54,144 nt of DNA from Betaproteobacteria bacterium (GCA_016868035.1 VGID01000026.1:1-54144); one strand, 5' to 3'. Counted from the stretch's first letter, positions 35,467-45,001 are shown. The notes: a model not told the origin generated them from the sequence alone. Numbers and translations: made by a program.

Positions 35467-35567
35467 GGCAATCCTCCTTTCCACCGATAGACCAGCGTAT
35501 GCACGATCGTTCCGCATGCCTTCTTGTCCCGCGGCGGGGGAACGAGCCCGCACGCCGGGCGCTCGCG

Positions 35568-36689
35568 TCACGCCGCGCGCCTTTTTTCGTCTTCCGCGGA
35601 GATCGGCAGGGTGACCGGCTTCCGGAGCCGCGCGGAAAGGTCTATGGCCTTCGTCAGCATCAGCCGGTTGTGGCCTTCCCGGGCGCTGGCGTGCTGAGTC
35701 GGCACGCCGAGCGACACGCGATTCAGCCACGAATTCGTCTCCTCGCGCATCGGACCGCGCAGCTCTCCGAGCGCCATGTCGCCGACCGGGTAGCTGGTGA
35801 GGAAATCGACGTGGCGCCGCTTGTCCGGCGCGTAGCCCTCGGCCTGAATGAGGTTGGTGGCGAGGATGATGTCGCGGTGCGTGTCGTCGATCGTGAGCAC
35901 GCCCTCGGTACCGACGGCGCCGATTTCGAGGCTGTACACGGCGCCGGGCCAGATCTCGGGCAACGCCCAGGAGATCACGCCGTGATAAATGGCGCCGTCG
36001 TCGAAGGTGATGGTGTAGCCGGTGCCGTCAACGCCCTGCCAGGTCGGGCCCAGCGCCTTGTTCACCGAGCGCGCATAGACTTCGACCGGCTTCTTGGCCT
36101 CCATCAGCCACATCACGATGTCGAGCGCGTGGGTGCCGGAAATCACCATCGGCGTCACCTCGGCGCGGTTGTCGCTGCGCCGGTAATTGTCGATGGCGAC
36201 CAGCCGGTTCATGAACGCGCGCGAGGTCACCATGGTGACTTCGCCCAGCGCACCGGATTTCACTTTTTCCTTGGCCACGAGCCAGCGGCGGCGGAAGCGC
36301 TGGGTGTAGCCGATCACGGCGTCCACACCGCTCTTCTCGATGGCGGCGAGCGTGCTTGCGGACTCCGCGAGGTCGGTCGCGAGAGGCTTCTCGATCAGCA
36401 TCGGCAGCTTGCGCTCCGCGGCGAGCACGACCGGATCGACATGCAGATGCTCGTCGGTGGACACGACGACGGCGTTCACTTCCGGACGGGAGAGCAATTC
36501 GCGGAAGTCGGTGGTGACGAAATCCGCGCCGCACTTCTCCCGGACGATCTCGCCGCGCTCCGGGTTGATTTCAGCCAGGCCGATCCAGTCCACCTGCGGA
36601 TGCCGGGCCGCGAGCTCGCCGCGGATGAGCCCGACGCGGCCCGCGCCGACGATCGCGAGCCCGATGCGCTTCGGCTGTTTCTTTGTCAT
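35568..36689 (-). CDS. Gfo/Idh/MocA-family oxidoreductase
   Basis: The 373-residue NAD(P)-binding enzyme has a Rossmann motif AIVGAGRVGLIRG (about 12-24), the catalytic EKPLATDL segment and the substrate-domain His in ISGTHALDIVMW. Unlike many family members it contains a long C-terminal extension with repeated charged residues ending EDEKRRAA. A related but clearly distinct paralogue lies upstream (36818-37888). They probably act on related polyol or sugar-acid substrates. A CACAGAG-type repeat separates the two. Confidence 0.9.
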   Translation of the reverse strand: MTKKQPKRIGLAIVGAGRVGLIRGELAARHPQVDWIGLAEINPERGEIVREKCGADFVTTDFRELLSRPEVNAVVVSTDEHLHVDPVVLAAERKLPMLIEKPLATDLAESASTLAAIEKSGVDAVIGYTQRFRRRWLVAKEKVKSGALGEVTMVTSRAFMNRLVAIDNYRRSDNRAEVTPMVISGTHALDIVMWLMEAKKPVEVYARSVNKALGPTWQGVDGTGYTITFDDGAIYHGVISWALPEIWPGAVYSLEIGAVGTEGVLTIDDTHRDIILATNLIQAEGYAPDKRRHVDFLTSYPVGDMALGELRGPMREETNSWLNRVSLGVPTQHASAREGHNRLMLTKAIDLSARLRKPVTLPISAEDEKRRAA

Positions 36690-36710
36690 GAAGTAAAAAC
36701 CCCCTTAGCC

Positions 36711-36803
36711 ACAGAGATCACAGAGAATACGGAGAGGCCAGAAACCGCCCCGCCATGTTTTCCTTCTCTTTGTCTCTGTGACCTCTGTGTTCTCCGTGGC
36801 ATG
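36711..36803. repeat. CACAGAG-type inverted repeat
   Basis: Units of the type CCACAGAGATCACAGAG (about 36713-36741) face their inverse (TCTCTGTGACCTCTGTGTTCTCCGTGG, about 36772-36801). A hairpin of nearly 30 bp with mismatches can form. Period is about 9-10 here, not 7. It lies between two co-directional dehydrogenase genes. Confidence 0.7.
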
Positions 36804-36817
36804 ATGTTTTTCAGTTT

Positions 36818-37888
36818 TCAACGGGCCGCCGCACTGGCCGTTGGGCGCGACTCGGGCAGCGGGAGCATGACCGGCTCGTGACGCTCGGCGGAGAGATCCG
36901 CCGCGATGTAGACTTCCATCACCTGGCGCGCCTGCTCGGGCGTGACCAGCACGGGGCGGTCGCATGCCACCGCCTCGAGGAAATGCACCGTTTCGGCCGA
37001 CATCGGGCCGGCGTAGGTATGCGCGACGAACTCTCCGGGCATGGAGGACATCGGCAGCTGCATGCCGCTCTTTAGCGTGTTCACGACAACGTCGCGATGG
37101 CTGTCGTCCACGAACACCGAGCCTTCGGTCCCGACCATCTCGATCCAGGTCGTGGAGAAGTTCGGGTATCCGGGCGGCAGGCTCCATCCGGCGCCGACCA
37201 CGAACGAGATGCCGTTGTCCATCGTCACCGTCATGTACTGCGTGTCCGGGATGTCCGCGCCGCTCGTTGCTTTCATCGCGCCGTAGTTGACCTGCGAGTA
37301 GACGCGCACGGGTTTCGCCGGCTCCAGGCACCACAGCACGAAGTCGAGATCGTGGGTCGCCTCCATCGCGGCGGGGGAGAGCTTGGTCCTGCCGGTGATC
37401 TTCTTGCCGAGGCCGCGCGTGATATGCCGGCTCACCAGCGCGCTCACCGGTCTTCCGATGGTGCCGTCGGCGATCGACTGCTTGACGTAAGCGAACTTGG
37501 GATTGAAACGCTGCGAGTAGCCGATCGTGAACTTGAGCTTTTTCTTGCGCGCGAGGGCAATCAGCTCGTCGGCCTCGTGCAGCTCGATCGCGATCGGCTT
37601 CTCGAGAAAGACGTGCTTGCCCGCGAGCAGGCACTCGCGCGCCATCAGATAGTGCGTGTCCTCGGGCGTCGCCGAGATGATCATCGCCTCGATTTCGTCG
37701 ATCTTGACGAGATCGCGCCAGTCCTTGGCGGCGGTGCGCGCTCCCGTCGCCTTGGCGATCTCGGCGAGTCGCTCGGGCTTGACTTCGCAGACATGCAGGT
37801 CGCGAACGAGCGGGTTGACGGCGCAGGTCTGGGCGCGGATGCCTCCGCACCAGCCGGTGCCGATGATGCCGACGTTGATTTGCTTCAC
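36818..37888 (-). CDS. Gfo/Idh/MocA-family oxidoreductase
   Basis: The 356-residue protein has a Rossmann motif VGIIGTGWCGGIRA (about 6-19), the catalytic EKPIAIEL segment and the second-domain segment THDLDFVLWCLEP, with the His-Asp pair typical of this family. It is the first gene of the minus-strand set Gfo/Idh, Gfo/Idh, Bug receptor. The Cys in GWCGG (instead of Gly/Asn/Arg) is unusual for the cofactor loop. The substrate is unknown. The start codon at 37888 follows an AGGAAGCC-type ribosome-binding site. Confidence 0.9.
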   Translation of the reverse strand: MKQINVGIIGTGWCGGIRAQTCAVNPLVRDLHVCEVKPERLAEIAKATGARTAAKDWRDLVKIDEIEAMIISATPEDTHYLMARECLLAGKHVFLEKPIAIELHEADELIALARKKKLKFTIGYSQRFNPKFAYVKQSIADGTIGRPVSALVSRHITRGLGKKITGRTKLSPAAMEATHDLDFVLWCLEPAKPVRVYSQVNYGAMKATSGADIPDTQYMTVTMDNGISFVVGAGWSLPPGYPNFSTTWIEMVGTEGSVFVDDSHRDVVVNTLKSGMQLPMSSMPGEFVAHTYAGPMSAETVHFLEAVACDRPVLVTPEQARQVMEVYIAADLSAERHEPVMLPLPESRPTASAAAR

Positions 37889-38264
37889 AGAGGCTTCCTC
37901 GATTGCTGGCGCCGTGGCTGGCGCAATGAAACGCGATTGTAGCGGAGTTTGTTCCCGTTCGGCCTACATCGTAGCGAAAGTCCAGACTGCCCGCAAATCA
38001 GAGTGCAGTATCCTTGATCTGACGCAAGCAACGGAAACCGTGGCACGAAGCGAGAGCCCCTCCAGCACGGCCCGCGCGGGACAGGCCCGGCACTGATCCT
38101 TTCGTTGTATAGTGGCGGCGTTGAGCCATGGCGTCTCGTCATCCTGCCGCAGGCAGCGTTTTTTGCAATATTCCCCTGGAACCGTGCACGACTCATTGTT
38201 TCGTGCGGCTCCCCGGAGCGGATTGCGAGCAGCTCCGACGCGATAGACGCGGGGATCGCGGCCG
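37889..38264. other. Divergent intergenic region upstream of nudC
   Basis: About 376 bp between a minus-strand dehydrogenase and nudC. A TATAGT at about 38108-38113 could be a -10 on the plus strand, giving a leader of roughly 150 nt. No repeat of the heptamer type and no convincing coding frame are visible. Confidence 0.45.
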
Positions 38265-39107
38265 ATGACTGAACGGTTCGACCCGCAGGTCGTGCCGCCC
38301 GGAGACGTTACCGAGCCGGCGTTGTGGTTTGCATTCAGGGGCACCGAAGTGCTCGTGCTCGCTGGCGGCAGCGATCTTGCGGTGCCTTCCTGCCGCGATC
38401 CGGAGGAACTGGGCATCGCGACGTTGCGGCGCAGCTACCTGGGGCGCTTCGAGGGGCGGCATTGCTACGCGTGCGAGATGCCCGAGGGAGCGACGGCCCC
38501 GGCGGGGATGCGCTTGAGCGGGCTGCGCGAGCTGCTCCTGCGCGACGATGCGATGCTGGGCGCGCTCGCCGGGCGCGCGTTCCAGATCATCGAGTGGGAC
38601 CGCACCCACCTGTATTGCGGGGCGTGCGGCGCGGATACCGAGACGCTCCGCGAGGAGCGCGCGCGGCGGTGCACCCGCTGCGCGCGCGTGTTCTATCCCC
38701 GCGTCTCGCCGGTGGTCATGGGGCTCGTCACGCGCAGGCGGGAGCTCCTGCTTGCGCGCAAGCCGGGATACGCCCCGGGACGCTATACGGTGCTCACGGG
38801 CTTCGTCGAGCCCGGAGAAACGCTCGAGCAGGGCATGGCTCGTGAAGTGCGCGAGGAGGTGGGCATCGAGATCACCGGGCTCGACTATCACGGCAGCCAG
38901 CCCTGGCCGTTCCCGCACTCACTGGTGATCGCTTTTCACGCGCGATATGCAGGCGGGGAAGTACGGCCGGACCCCGCCGAGCTGGAGGACGCCCGCTGGT
39001 TCGACTTCGAGGCGCTGCCTTCGCTGCCGGAGCCGATTCACATTTCGCGCCGCCTGATCGACGCCACGATCGCGCGCCTCAAGGACCAGCACGGGCGGCG
39101 GGCATGA
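38265..39107 (+). CDS. nudC: NADH pyrophosphatase / RNA NAD-decapping enzyme
   Basis: A 280-residue NudC-type Nudix hydrolase. It has the zinc-ribbon cysteines C118, C121, C136 and C139, the Nudix box from about 179 to 201 (G-x5-E-x7-REVREEVGIE pattern, with GFVEPGETLE), and the NudC-specific SQPWPFPHS motif at about 211-219. The enzyme cleaves NADH to NMNH and AMP and removes NAD caps from RNA. The ATG at 38265 is the only sensible start. It is followed by a bicupin gene 125 bp downstream on the same strand. Confidence 0.94.
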   Translation: MTERFDPQVVPPGDVTEPALWFAFRGTEVLVLAGGSDLAVPSCRDPEELGIATLRRSYLGRFEGRHCYACEMPEGATAPAGMRLSGLRELLLRDDAMLGALAGRAFQIIEWDRTHLYCGACGADTETLREERARRCTRCARVFYPRVSPVVMGLVTRRRELLLARKPGYAPGRYTVLTGFVEPGETLEQGMAREVREEVGIEITGLDYHGSQPWPFPHSLVIAFHARYAGGEVRPDPAELEDARWFDFEALPSLPEPIHISRRLIDATIARLKDQHGRRA

Positions 39108-39232
39108 GGCGCCGGCTCGTTCGAGCGCGGACGAAATTGTGCGCGGGGTACGGGAGTGTTAGCATTGCAGCGGAGGCGTTCGTCCGCGCCGCGCGAGGCG
39201 GCGTCCCAGGTTCGTCCTGCTAGGGATCATCG

Positions 39233-40078
39233 GTGCCCTTCTACCGTTTCGAGGAACTCGAGAGCAACTACCTCACGCCGCATCTGTCCACCGGGAAGGC
39301 GCCGGTGCTGGACGGCGAGTACATGTATTTCTGCCTGCTGCACAAGAATGCCGGCACCGGATCCGAGTTGCACTACCATCCGAACGAGCTGCTGATCTTC
39401 CCGTTGCGCGGCAAAATCAACGCCATCGTCGGCAAGGACCGCCGCGTCGTCGGGCCGGGCACTTTCGTGCACGCGCCGGCCTACGCCCGCCACTCGATGA
39501 AGGCGACCGAGGACGGCCATTGCCAGTATCTCTACATCAAGGACAAGACCTGGACCGTAGTGGGGCTCGCGGAGGACGAGGCCGTCCCCGAGAAGGCGAT
39601 GACGGTCGCGGAAGTGAACCGGAAGTACGCAGTGGGCGAGCGCGACAAGCACCGGAAGGCCGCGGGCAGCTCGCAGGCGATCGTCGAGGGGCTCAACAAC
39701 TGTTTTTATCCGATCGTCGAATCGCTCGATGCGCCGCCGTGCTCGGCGCGCCACGTCAACTGGATCGAGGGCGAGCGCCTGGCGTTCGGTTTTTTCGAGG
39801 TGCCCGCCGGATACGACGAGCCGGAGACGAGAAGCGAGCACGAGATCTTCGTCTATGTGCTGAGCGGGAAGCTGCGGGCGAAGGCCGATGGCGAGTCGCG
39901 GTTCGCGGGCAGCGGGGACGTCATCCATGTGCCGCGCGGCTCGAGCTACCGGCTGCAGGGAGAGTCTCCGTTTTCGCGCTACGTAATCGTCTGCTCGACG
40001 CCGTACCTGGAGCACCGCATTGATTCGATGAGCGCCGCCGAACGGGAGCAGGCGCGCATCAACGTGAAGGCAAACTGA
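39233..40078 (+). CDS. Two-domain cupin protein
   Basis: The 281-residue bicupin has a first barrel with H48/H50 in the SELHYHPNE segment and a later His in PAYARHSM, and a second barrel with HEIFVYVLSGKL and VIHVPRGSS. The pattern is like gentisate or homogentisate-type or regulatory bicupins, but no specific enzyme family is clear. The start is a GTG at 39233, with AGGGATC ahead of it; no upstream ATG gives a better N-terminus. It is followed 10 bp later by a HIBADH-type dehydrogenase, so the two are probably co-translated. Confidence 0.82.
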   Translation: MPFYRFEELESNYLTPHLSTGKAPVLDGEYMYFCLLHKNAGTGSELHYHPNELLIFPLRGKINAIVGKDRRVVGPGTFVHAPAYARHSMKATEDGHCQYLYIKDKTWTVVGLAEDEAVPEKAMTVAEVNRKYAVGERDKHRKAAGSSQAIVEGLNNCFYPIVESLDAPPCSARHVNWIEGERLAFGFFEVPAGYDEPETRSEHEIFVYVLSGKLRAKADGESRFAGSGDVIHVPRGSSYRLQGESPFSRYVIVCSTPYLEHRIDSMSAAEREQARINVKAN

Positions 40079-40087
40079 CGGGGCCCC

Positions 40088-41068
40088 ATGCCCGCCAAGA
40101 AAAAAACCGCATCCGGCGCCGGTAGCGCCCAGGTTGGCGCGATCGGCCTGGGCATCATGGGCGGATCCTTCGCGAAACACCTGCTCGCGGCCGGCTTCAG
40201 CGTGACCGGCTACGATGTCGCGCCCGACCGGATGCGGGCGCTGGTGCGCCGTGGAGGGCGCGCCGCGGCCTCGGGCGCGGAGGTGGCGGCGCGGTCGAAC
40301 ATCGTGATTACCTCGCTGCCGAGCCCGGCGGCGTTCGAGAAGGCGTTTTTCGGAAGCGAGGGCATCGCCTCCGGTGCGCGCCAGGGGACGATCGTGATCG
40401 AGACGAGCACGCTCCCCATCGAGCTCAAGGAATGGTGCCGCAAGCGGCTCGCGCTGCTCAAGATCGAGCTGCTCGACTGCCCGATCAGCGGCACCGGAGC
40501 GCAGGCGGCGGCGAAGGATATCGCGGTCTACGCAAGCGGCAGCCGCCCGGCGTTCAACCGCTGCCGGGCGGTGTTCGACGGCTTCGCGCGCGCGACGTAT
40601 TACTGCGGCGCATTCGGCATCGGCTCCAAGCTCAAGTTCGTCGCGAACCTGCTGGTGACCATCCACAATCTTTCGGCGGCAGAGGCGATGGTGGTCGGCG
40701 AGAAGGCGGGGCTCGACCTTCAGCTGCTCTACGAGGTGATCCGCAACGGGGCGGGCACTTCGCGCATGTTCGAGGTGCGTGGACCGATGATGGTGCGGGG
40801 GCGCTACACCCCCGCCCACATGAAGTCGGAGATCTACCAGAAGGACATCGACATCATCCGCGCGTTCGTGCGACAAATGAAATGCCCGACGCCGCTCTTC
40901 GACAGCAGTACCCCGTTCTATACGGCTGCGCTCGGGCAGGAGCGGGGCAAGCAGGACACGGCGGCGATCCACGCCGTCTTGAGGCAACGCGCCGGCCTCA
41001 GGGGAACGACCCCGAGCCAGCGGTCGAGGCCGGCGGGTAAACGTAAATCCGCCCGGGATCGCGGATAA
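40088..41068 (+). CDS. Beta-hydroxyacid (HIBADH-type) dehydrogenase
   Basis: The 326-residue protein has an N-terminal Rossmann domain with GAIGLGIMGGSFAKHLL, the substrate-binding CPISGTGAQAA segment and the catalytic Lys in GSKLKFVANLLV, followed by a helical C-terminal domain. The family oxidises 3-hydroxyisobutyrate, tartronate semialdehyde or related hydroxyacids with NAD(P). In the substrate motif the usual PVSGG is PISGT. The N-terminal 13 residues (Lys/Ala-rich) and the C-terminal Arg/Ser/Lys tail are extensions. It lies 10 bp after the bicupin gene. Confidence 0.88.
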   Translation: MPAKKKTASGAGSAQVGAIGLGIMGGSFAKHLLAAGFSVTGYDVAPDRMRALVRRGGRAAASGAEVAARSNIVITSLPSPAAFEKAFFGSEGIASGARQGTIVIETSTLPIELKEWCRKRLALLKIELLDCPISGTGAQAAAKDIAVYASGSRPAFNRCRAVFDGFARATYYCGAFGIGSKLKFVANLLVTIHNLSAAEAMVVGEKAGLDLQLLYEVIRNGAGTSRMFEVRGPMMVRGRYTPAHMKSEIYQKDIDIIRAFVRQMKCPTPLFDSSTPFYTAALGQERGKQDTAAIHAVLRQRAGLRGTTPSQRSRPAGKRKSARDRG

Positions 41069-41089
41069 ACACTGGAAAGAGGAGATGAA

Positions 41090-42343
41090 ATGGGGGTAGA
41101 AGGATCCTTGCGCGCCGGCGGGCACGCTTCGCAGACACTGGCGCTGAACATGAAGCTGCTCGCGCATCACGAGCTCGCCGGCTTCGGAGGCGTCGGCGAG
41201 GGAATCAACATGCAGGCGGCGAAGGATGGACGCCGCATCCTGTGGCTCGCGCACGAGTCCGCGCCCAAGAATTTCACGGCGGTGGACGTCACCGACGCGC
41301 GAAACCCCAAGCTCGTGGTTCAGACCGACCTTCCGCATGCCGACGTGCGCTCGAATTCGCTCGACGTCGCGGGCGACGTCATGGCCGTCGCGTACCAGAC
41401 GAAGAAATGGGGCCTCAAGCCGGCCGGCTTCGATCTGTTCGACGTCAGCAAGCCCGAGCAGCCGCGGCTGATCTCGCATTTCGACGCCTCGGGCCCGAGC
41501 TCGCGCGGCGCGCATTGCGTCTGGTTCGTGGACGGGGAATACGTCCATCTCACTTGCGGCGCCGCCGATTTCACCCCGACCAACCCCAAGGACGACCAGT
41601 TCTACCGCATCATCGACGTGCGCAACCCCTCGAAACCCGCAGAAGTGGGGCGGTGGTGGTACCCGGGGACGCGCGAGGGCGACTCCGAGCCCCCGCCACC
41701 GCGGTTGCCCGTGCCCCACGACGCGGGCTACCGCTCGCACAACACCAACGTCTATCCGCAACGGCCCGATCGCGCGTACGTCGGTTATATCGACGGCGGG
41801 GCGGTGATCCTCGATATCTCCGACAAGTCGCGCCCGAAGGAGATCGCGCGCTGGCGCTATTCGCCCCCGTACAACGGCTTCACGCACACCGTGCTGCCGC
41901 TCTTCGAGCGCAACCTTCTGATCGTGACCGACGAGTGCGTCAAGGACAACGGCATCGACTGGCCGAAGCTCGCCTGGGTGGTGGACGCGCGCGAGGAGAC
42001 GAACCTGGTGCCGGTGGCCACCCTGCCGCTGCCTCCCGTGGAGGTGTTCGGCAAGCGCGGCGGGCGTTTCGGCGCGCACAACCTCCATGAGAACCTGCCG
42101 GGACCGTGCTCCTTTCGTTCGGATCACATCGTCGTCGGGACGTTCTTCAACGGAGGCGTGCGCGCCTACGACGTGTCCAATCCGTACCAGCCGCGCGAGA
42201 TCGCGTATTTCGTTCCTGGCGCCCCGCCGATGTCGCGAGCGGGCGCGATCCAGATCAACGACGTGTGGGTGGACGAGCGCGGCATCGTCTATGCCGTGGA
42301 CCGGTTCGCGGGCGGGCTCTACGTGCTGGAGATGACGATATAA
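41090..42343 (+). CDS. LVIVD-type beta-propeller protein
   Basis: The 417-residue protein is built of repeats of the LVIVD type: FTAVDVTDARNPKLV, FDLFDVSKPEQPRLI, YRIIDVRNPSKPAEV, AVILDISDKSRPKEI, VRAYDVSNPYQPREI, spaced about 45-60 residues. It probably forms a beta-propeller. No signal peptide is visible, so it may be cytosolic, in contrast to many extracellular LVIVD proteins. A His-rich stretch (GAHNLHEN) may bind metal. Function is unknown. RBS GAGGAG precedes the ATG. It ends at a repeat and is followed by a CobW gene. Confidence 0.75.
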   Translation: MGVEGSLRAGGHASQTLALNMKLLAHHELAGFGGVGEGINMQAAKDGRRILWLAHESAPKNFTAVDVTDARNPKLVVQTDLPHADVRSNSLDVAGDVMAVAYQTKKWGLKPAGFDLFDVSKPEQPRLISHFDASGPSSRGAHCVWFVDGEYVHLTCGAADFTPTNPKDDQFYRIIDVRNPSKPAEVGRWWYPGTREGDSEPPPPRLPVPHDAGYRSHNTNVYPQRPDRAYVGYIDGGAVILDISDKSRPKEIARWRYSPPYNGFTHTVLPLFERNLLIVTDECVKDNGIDWPKLAWVVDAREETNLVPVATLPLPPVEVFGKRGGRFGAHNLHENLPGPCSFRSDHIVVGTFFNGGVRAYDVSNPYQPREIAYFVPGAPPMSRAGAIQINDVWVDERGIVYAVDRFAGGLYVLEMTI

Positions 42344-42425
42344 ACCCGCGAACGGTAAACGGTGAGGGGTGCGCAGCAAAAGCGCCAAGAATCGGACGTC
42401 TGCTTACCGCTTACTGCTTACCTCT
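42344..42425. repeat. Heptamer hairpin between LVIVD and CobW genes
   Basis: Immediately after the TAA of the propeller gene come units CGAACGGTAAACGGTGAGG (about 42348-42367), facing CTTACCGCTTACTGCTTACC (about 42403-42422). The two are complementary, giving a hairpin that would end transcription or process the message before the CobW gene. Confidence 0.7.
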
Positions 42426-42439
42426 TGCAGATTTGTGAA

Positions 42440-43501
42440 ATGCCGACGAAGGAGAGCCCGAGCGCGGTCCGTGATGCCCTTGCCGGGCTGATCCCGGTGT
42501 CCGTGGTGACGGGGTTCCTCGGCAGCGGCAAGACGACGCTCATCAACCGGCTGGTCCAGCGCCCGGAGATGAGCCGCGTTGCGGTCATCGTCAACGAGCT
42601 GGGCGAGATCGGCATCGACAACGACCTCGTGCAGGTTTCCTCCGAGCAGATGATGCTGCTCAATAACGGCTGCCTGTGCTGCGTGCTGCGCGGCGACCTG
42701 CAGGAGACGCTGCGAGAGCTGTTTATCAAGCGCCGCAACGGCGAGATCATCGACTTCGACCGGGTGGTCGTCGAGACGACCGGGCTTGCCGACCCGGCGC
42801 CGGTGATGCAGACGCTGATGACCGATACGCTGCTGCAGGAGCAGTACCGGCTCGACTGCGTGGTAACGGTGGTGGACGCGGTAAATGCCGCCTCGCAGCT
42901 CGAGCGCTTTTCCGAGCCCGTGAAGCAGGTGGCGCTGGCCGACCGGCTGGTGGTGAGCAAGAGCGACCTTACGCAGCCGGAGGCGATGTCCGGTCTCGTG
43001 GAACGGCTGCGGGAGATCAACGCGCGGGCACCGTTGCGGCACGCGCAGAACGGGGAGATCGAGCTCGGATTCCTGGTGGACGTCGGCCTGCGCCGCAGCC
43101 GCGCGCGGATGGAGGAGATCGAGCGCTGGCTCGGGCCCGAGGAGGAGCACAGCCACGCGGGGGGCTCGCACCACGACGAGGCGATCCGCACCTTTTCGCT
43201 GCGGTTCGAGCAGCCGTTGTCGTGGCAGGCCTTCACGCAATGCATCGAGGTGCTGACGGCGCTGCGCGGGCCCGACCTGTTGCGGGTGAAGGGGCTGGTG
43301 AACGTGGAAGGGCGCGCCGGGCCGACCGTGGTGCAGGGAGTGCAGCACCTGTTCCATCCGCCGGTCGAGCTGGCGGAATGGCCCGGTGCGGATCGCAGCA
43401 CGCGCATCGTGTTCATCACGCGCGACATCTCGCGCGAGACCGTGGCCGGCCTTTTTGCCGCGATCGGCGCGGTGGGCACGGCCCGCAGCTCTGCGCAGTG
43501 A
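42440..43501 (+). CDS. CobW/COG0523-family GTPase metallochaperone
   Basis: The 353-residue protein has the P-loop GFLGSGKTT, the metal-binding Cys motif GCLCC, the VETTGLADP Walker B region, the SKSD guanine-specificity motif and a His-rich linker (HSHAGGSHH) before the C-terminal CobW domain (FEQPLSWQAF). Such proteins deliver zinc, cobalt or iron to specific enzymes. No obvious metalloenzyme client other than the propeller and bicupin proteins is adjacent. The ATG at 42440 follows a heptamer hairpin; longer frames include the repeat. A second CobW protein is at 49259. Confidence 0.9.
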   Translation: MPTKESPSAVRDALAGLIPVSVVTGFLGSGKTTLINRLVQRPEMSRVAVIVNELGEIGIDNDLVQVSSEQMMLLNNGCLCCVLRGDLQETLRELFIKRRNGEIIDFDRVVVETTGLADPAPVMQTLMTDTLLQEQYRLDCVVTVVDAVNAASQLERFSEPVKQVALADRLVVSKSDLTQPEAMSGLVERLREINARAPLRHAQNGEIELGFLVDVGLRRSRARMEEIERWLGPEEEHSHAGGSHHDEAIRTFSLRFEQPLSWQAFTQCIEVLTALRGPDLLRVKGLVNVEGRAGPTVVQGVQHLFHPPVELAEWPGADRSTRIVFITRDISRETVAGLFAAIGAVGTARSSAQ

Positions 43502-43561
43502 GGGCGGCGGCACGTTCACGAGCAATTATTTTCTGACGTAAGATCACCGCGGGAGCACATC

Positions 43562-44560
43562 ATGAACCGCATGCGATTCGGGAAGGGATCGGGGCGCTTT
43601 GGAACGTGTCTGAGTCTGGTCGCGTTGTGCCTCGCAGCGAGCGGGGCGAGCCTTGCACAAGGCTACCCGGCCAAGCCGATCCGCATGATCGTGCCCTTCA
43701 CGCCCGGTGGCGGATCGGACACGATGGGCCGGGCGGTCGCGAAGCACTGGAGCGAGCGCTTCGGGCAGGCGGTGGTCGTCGAGAACCGGCTCGGCGCGGC
43801 GGGAAGTATCGGCGCGGATGTCGTCGCAAAAGCAGCCCCGGACGGCTATACCGTGTTGCTCGGCTCGACCTCCGAGCTCACCCAGTACCCGAACGTGAAT
43901 CCCAAGGTACCCTACGACCCGGTGCGCGACTTCGCCCCGGTGAGCATGGTGGGCCACATCCCGCTCGTGCTCGTCGTGCATCCGTCCATGCCGGTGAAGT
44001 CGGTGAAGGAGCTCATCGCGCTCGCAAAGGCCCGTCCCGCGCAGATGCTGTTCGGGTCAGCCGGTGTCGGCGCAACGACCCATCTCGCGGTCGAGCATTT
44101 CATCCTGCTCACGGACGTGAAGCTCACGCACGTGCCGTACAAGGGCAGCGTGCAGGCCACCGCCGACCTGGTGGCGGGCAACGTCCAGCTGGCGATCCCG
44201 ACCCTGCCATCGGCGCTTCCGTTCATCCAGGCGCGCCGGGTCAAGGTGCTTGCCGTGACGACCGAGAAGCGCGTGCCGGTGCTGCCCGATGCGCCGACCA
44301 TGCAGGAGGCGGGCGTGAAGGGCTACGTGAACGTGCTGTGGACCGGCGTGCTTGCCCCGGCTGGCGCGCCGCCTGCCCACATCAAGCGTCTTCAAGACGA
44401 AACGGCGGGTGCACTCGCCTCGTCCGACGTGAAGAAGGTGCTCGCCGGCGTCGGGGCGGAGGCGCAGGCCGGCACTCCGGAGGAATTCGCCGCGTTCATC
44501 AGGTCCGAACTGGCGAAGTGGGCGAAAGTCGTGAAGGCAGCGGGAATCAGGCCGGAGTAG
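43562..44560 (+). CDS. Bug/TctC-family receptor
   Basis: A 332-residue periplasmic receptor with an N-terminal basic region and signal peptide cleaving near ASLAQG. Landmarks are YPAKPIRMIVPFTPGGGSDTMGR, VENRLGAAG, PDGYTVLLGS, and HVPYKGSV. The ligand loop PGGGSDT is the carboxylate-binding type. The ATG at 43562 follows GGGAGCAC. It lies 60 bp after the CobW gene on the same strand, with no TctAB. The next gene is on the other strand, and the stops of both are 20 bp apart. Confidence 0.92.
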   Translation: MNRMRFGKGSGRFGTCLSLVALCLAASGASLAQGYPAKPIRMIVPFTPGGGSDTMGRAVAKHWSERFGQAVVVENRLGAAGSIGADVVAKAAPDGYTVLLGSTSELTQYPNVNPKVPYDPVRDFAPVSMVGHIPLVLVVHPSMPVKSVKELIALAKARPAQMLFGSAGVGATTHLAVEHFILLTDVKLTHVPYKGSVQATADLVAGNVQLAIPTLPSALPFIQARRVKVLAVTTEKRVPVLPDAPTMQEAGVKGYVNVLWTGVLAPAGAPPAHIKRLQDETAGALASSDVKKVLAGVGAEAQAGTPEEFAAFIRSELAKWAKVVKAAGIRPE

Positions 44561-44581
44561 GCGCGGCGCCAGGCCCGGCGC

Positions 44582-45001
44582 TCATTTCGTCTTTGCGCGG
44601 AGCACTTTCACCGCATTCGCCACGTCTTCCGGTGTGACCCATATGATCGCGCCCCAGCGTCCCTCTCCGGCAGTCACGGCGTCGATCGCCGTGACGTTGA
44701 TTTTCGTCGCGGCGAGCTTCTCGAGGTTTTGAGCGAGCGCTCCCGGGCGGTCCTTGCCCTGGACCAGGAAGCCGGATTTCCTGGGGGTAAAAGCGAGTCC
44801 GGCCTTCTTCACCGCGGCCCGAAAGAGGCTCGAGTGCTGGGGAACCACGTCGATCTGGGCTTGATCGCCGCAACGCGAACCGGAGCAGGCGAGGAGATCG
44901 ATGCCAGCGCTCACCAGGGCCGAGAGCACGCTGAATGCCTGCCCTGGCTTGTCGGGCACCTGGATCGAGAAGTAATCGACCTTGCGTACCGTATCGGGCA
45001 T
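44582..45001 (-). CDS. Tandem ACT-domain protein
   Basis: The 139-residue protein consists of two ACT-like domains, one at about 8-65 (YFSIQVPDKPGQAFSVLSALVSAGIDLL) and one at about 75-135 (GFLVQGKDRPGALAQNLEKLAATKINV). ACT domains bind amino acids or related ligands and regulate enzymes, but no catalytic domain is fused. It probably works as a free regulatory or sensing protein. The ATG at 45001 is preferred since GGAGGGC precedes it; an upstream ATG at 45013 is within that ribosome-binding site. Confidence 0.85.
   Translation of the reverse strand: MPDTVRKVDYFSIQVPDKPGQAFSVLSALVSAGIDLLACSGSRCGDQAQIDVVPQHSSLFRAAVKKAGLAFTPRKSGFLVQGKDRPGALAQNLEKLAATKINVTAIDAVTAGEGRWGAIIWVTPEDVANAVKVLRAKTK

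Noticed and set aside
39227-42388. 1053-codon open frame on the minus strand
   Set aside because: It is antisense to the bicupin, dehydrogenase and propeller genes. GC-rich codon use in those genes leaves the opposite strand open, and the translation is Arg/Ala/Leu-rich without family resemblance.
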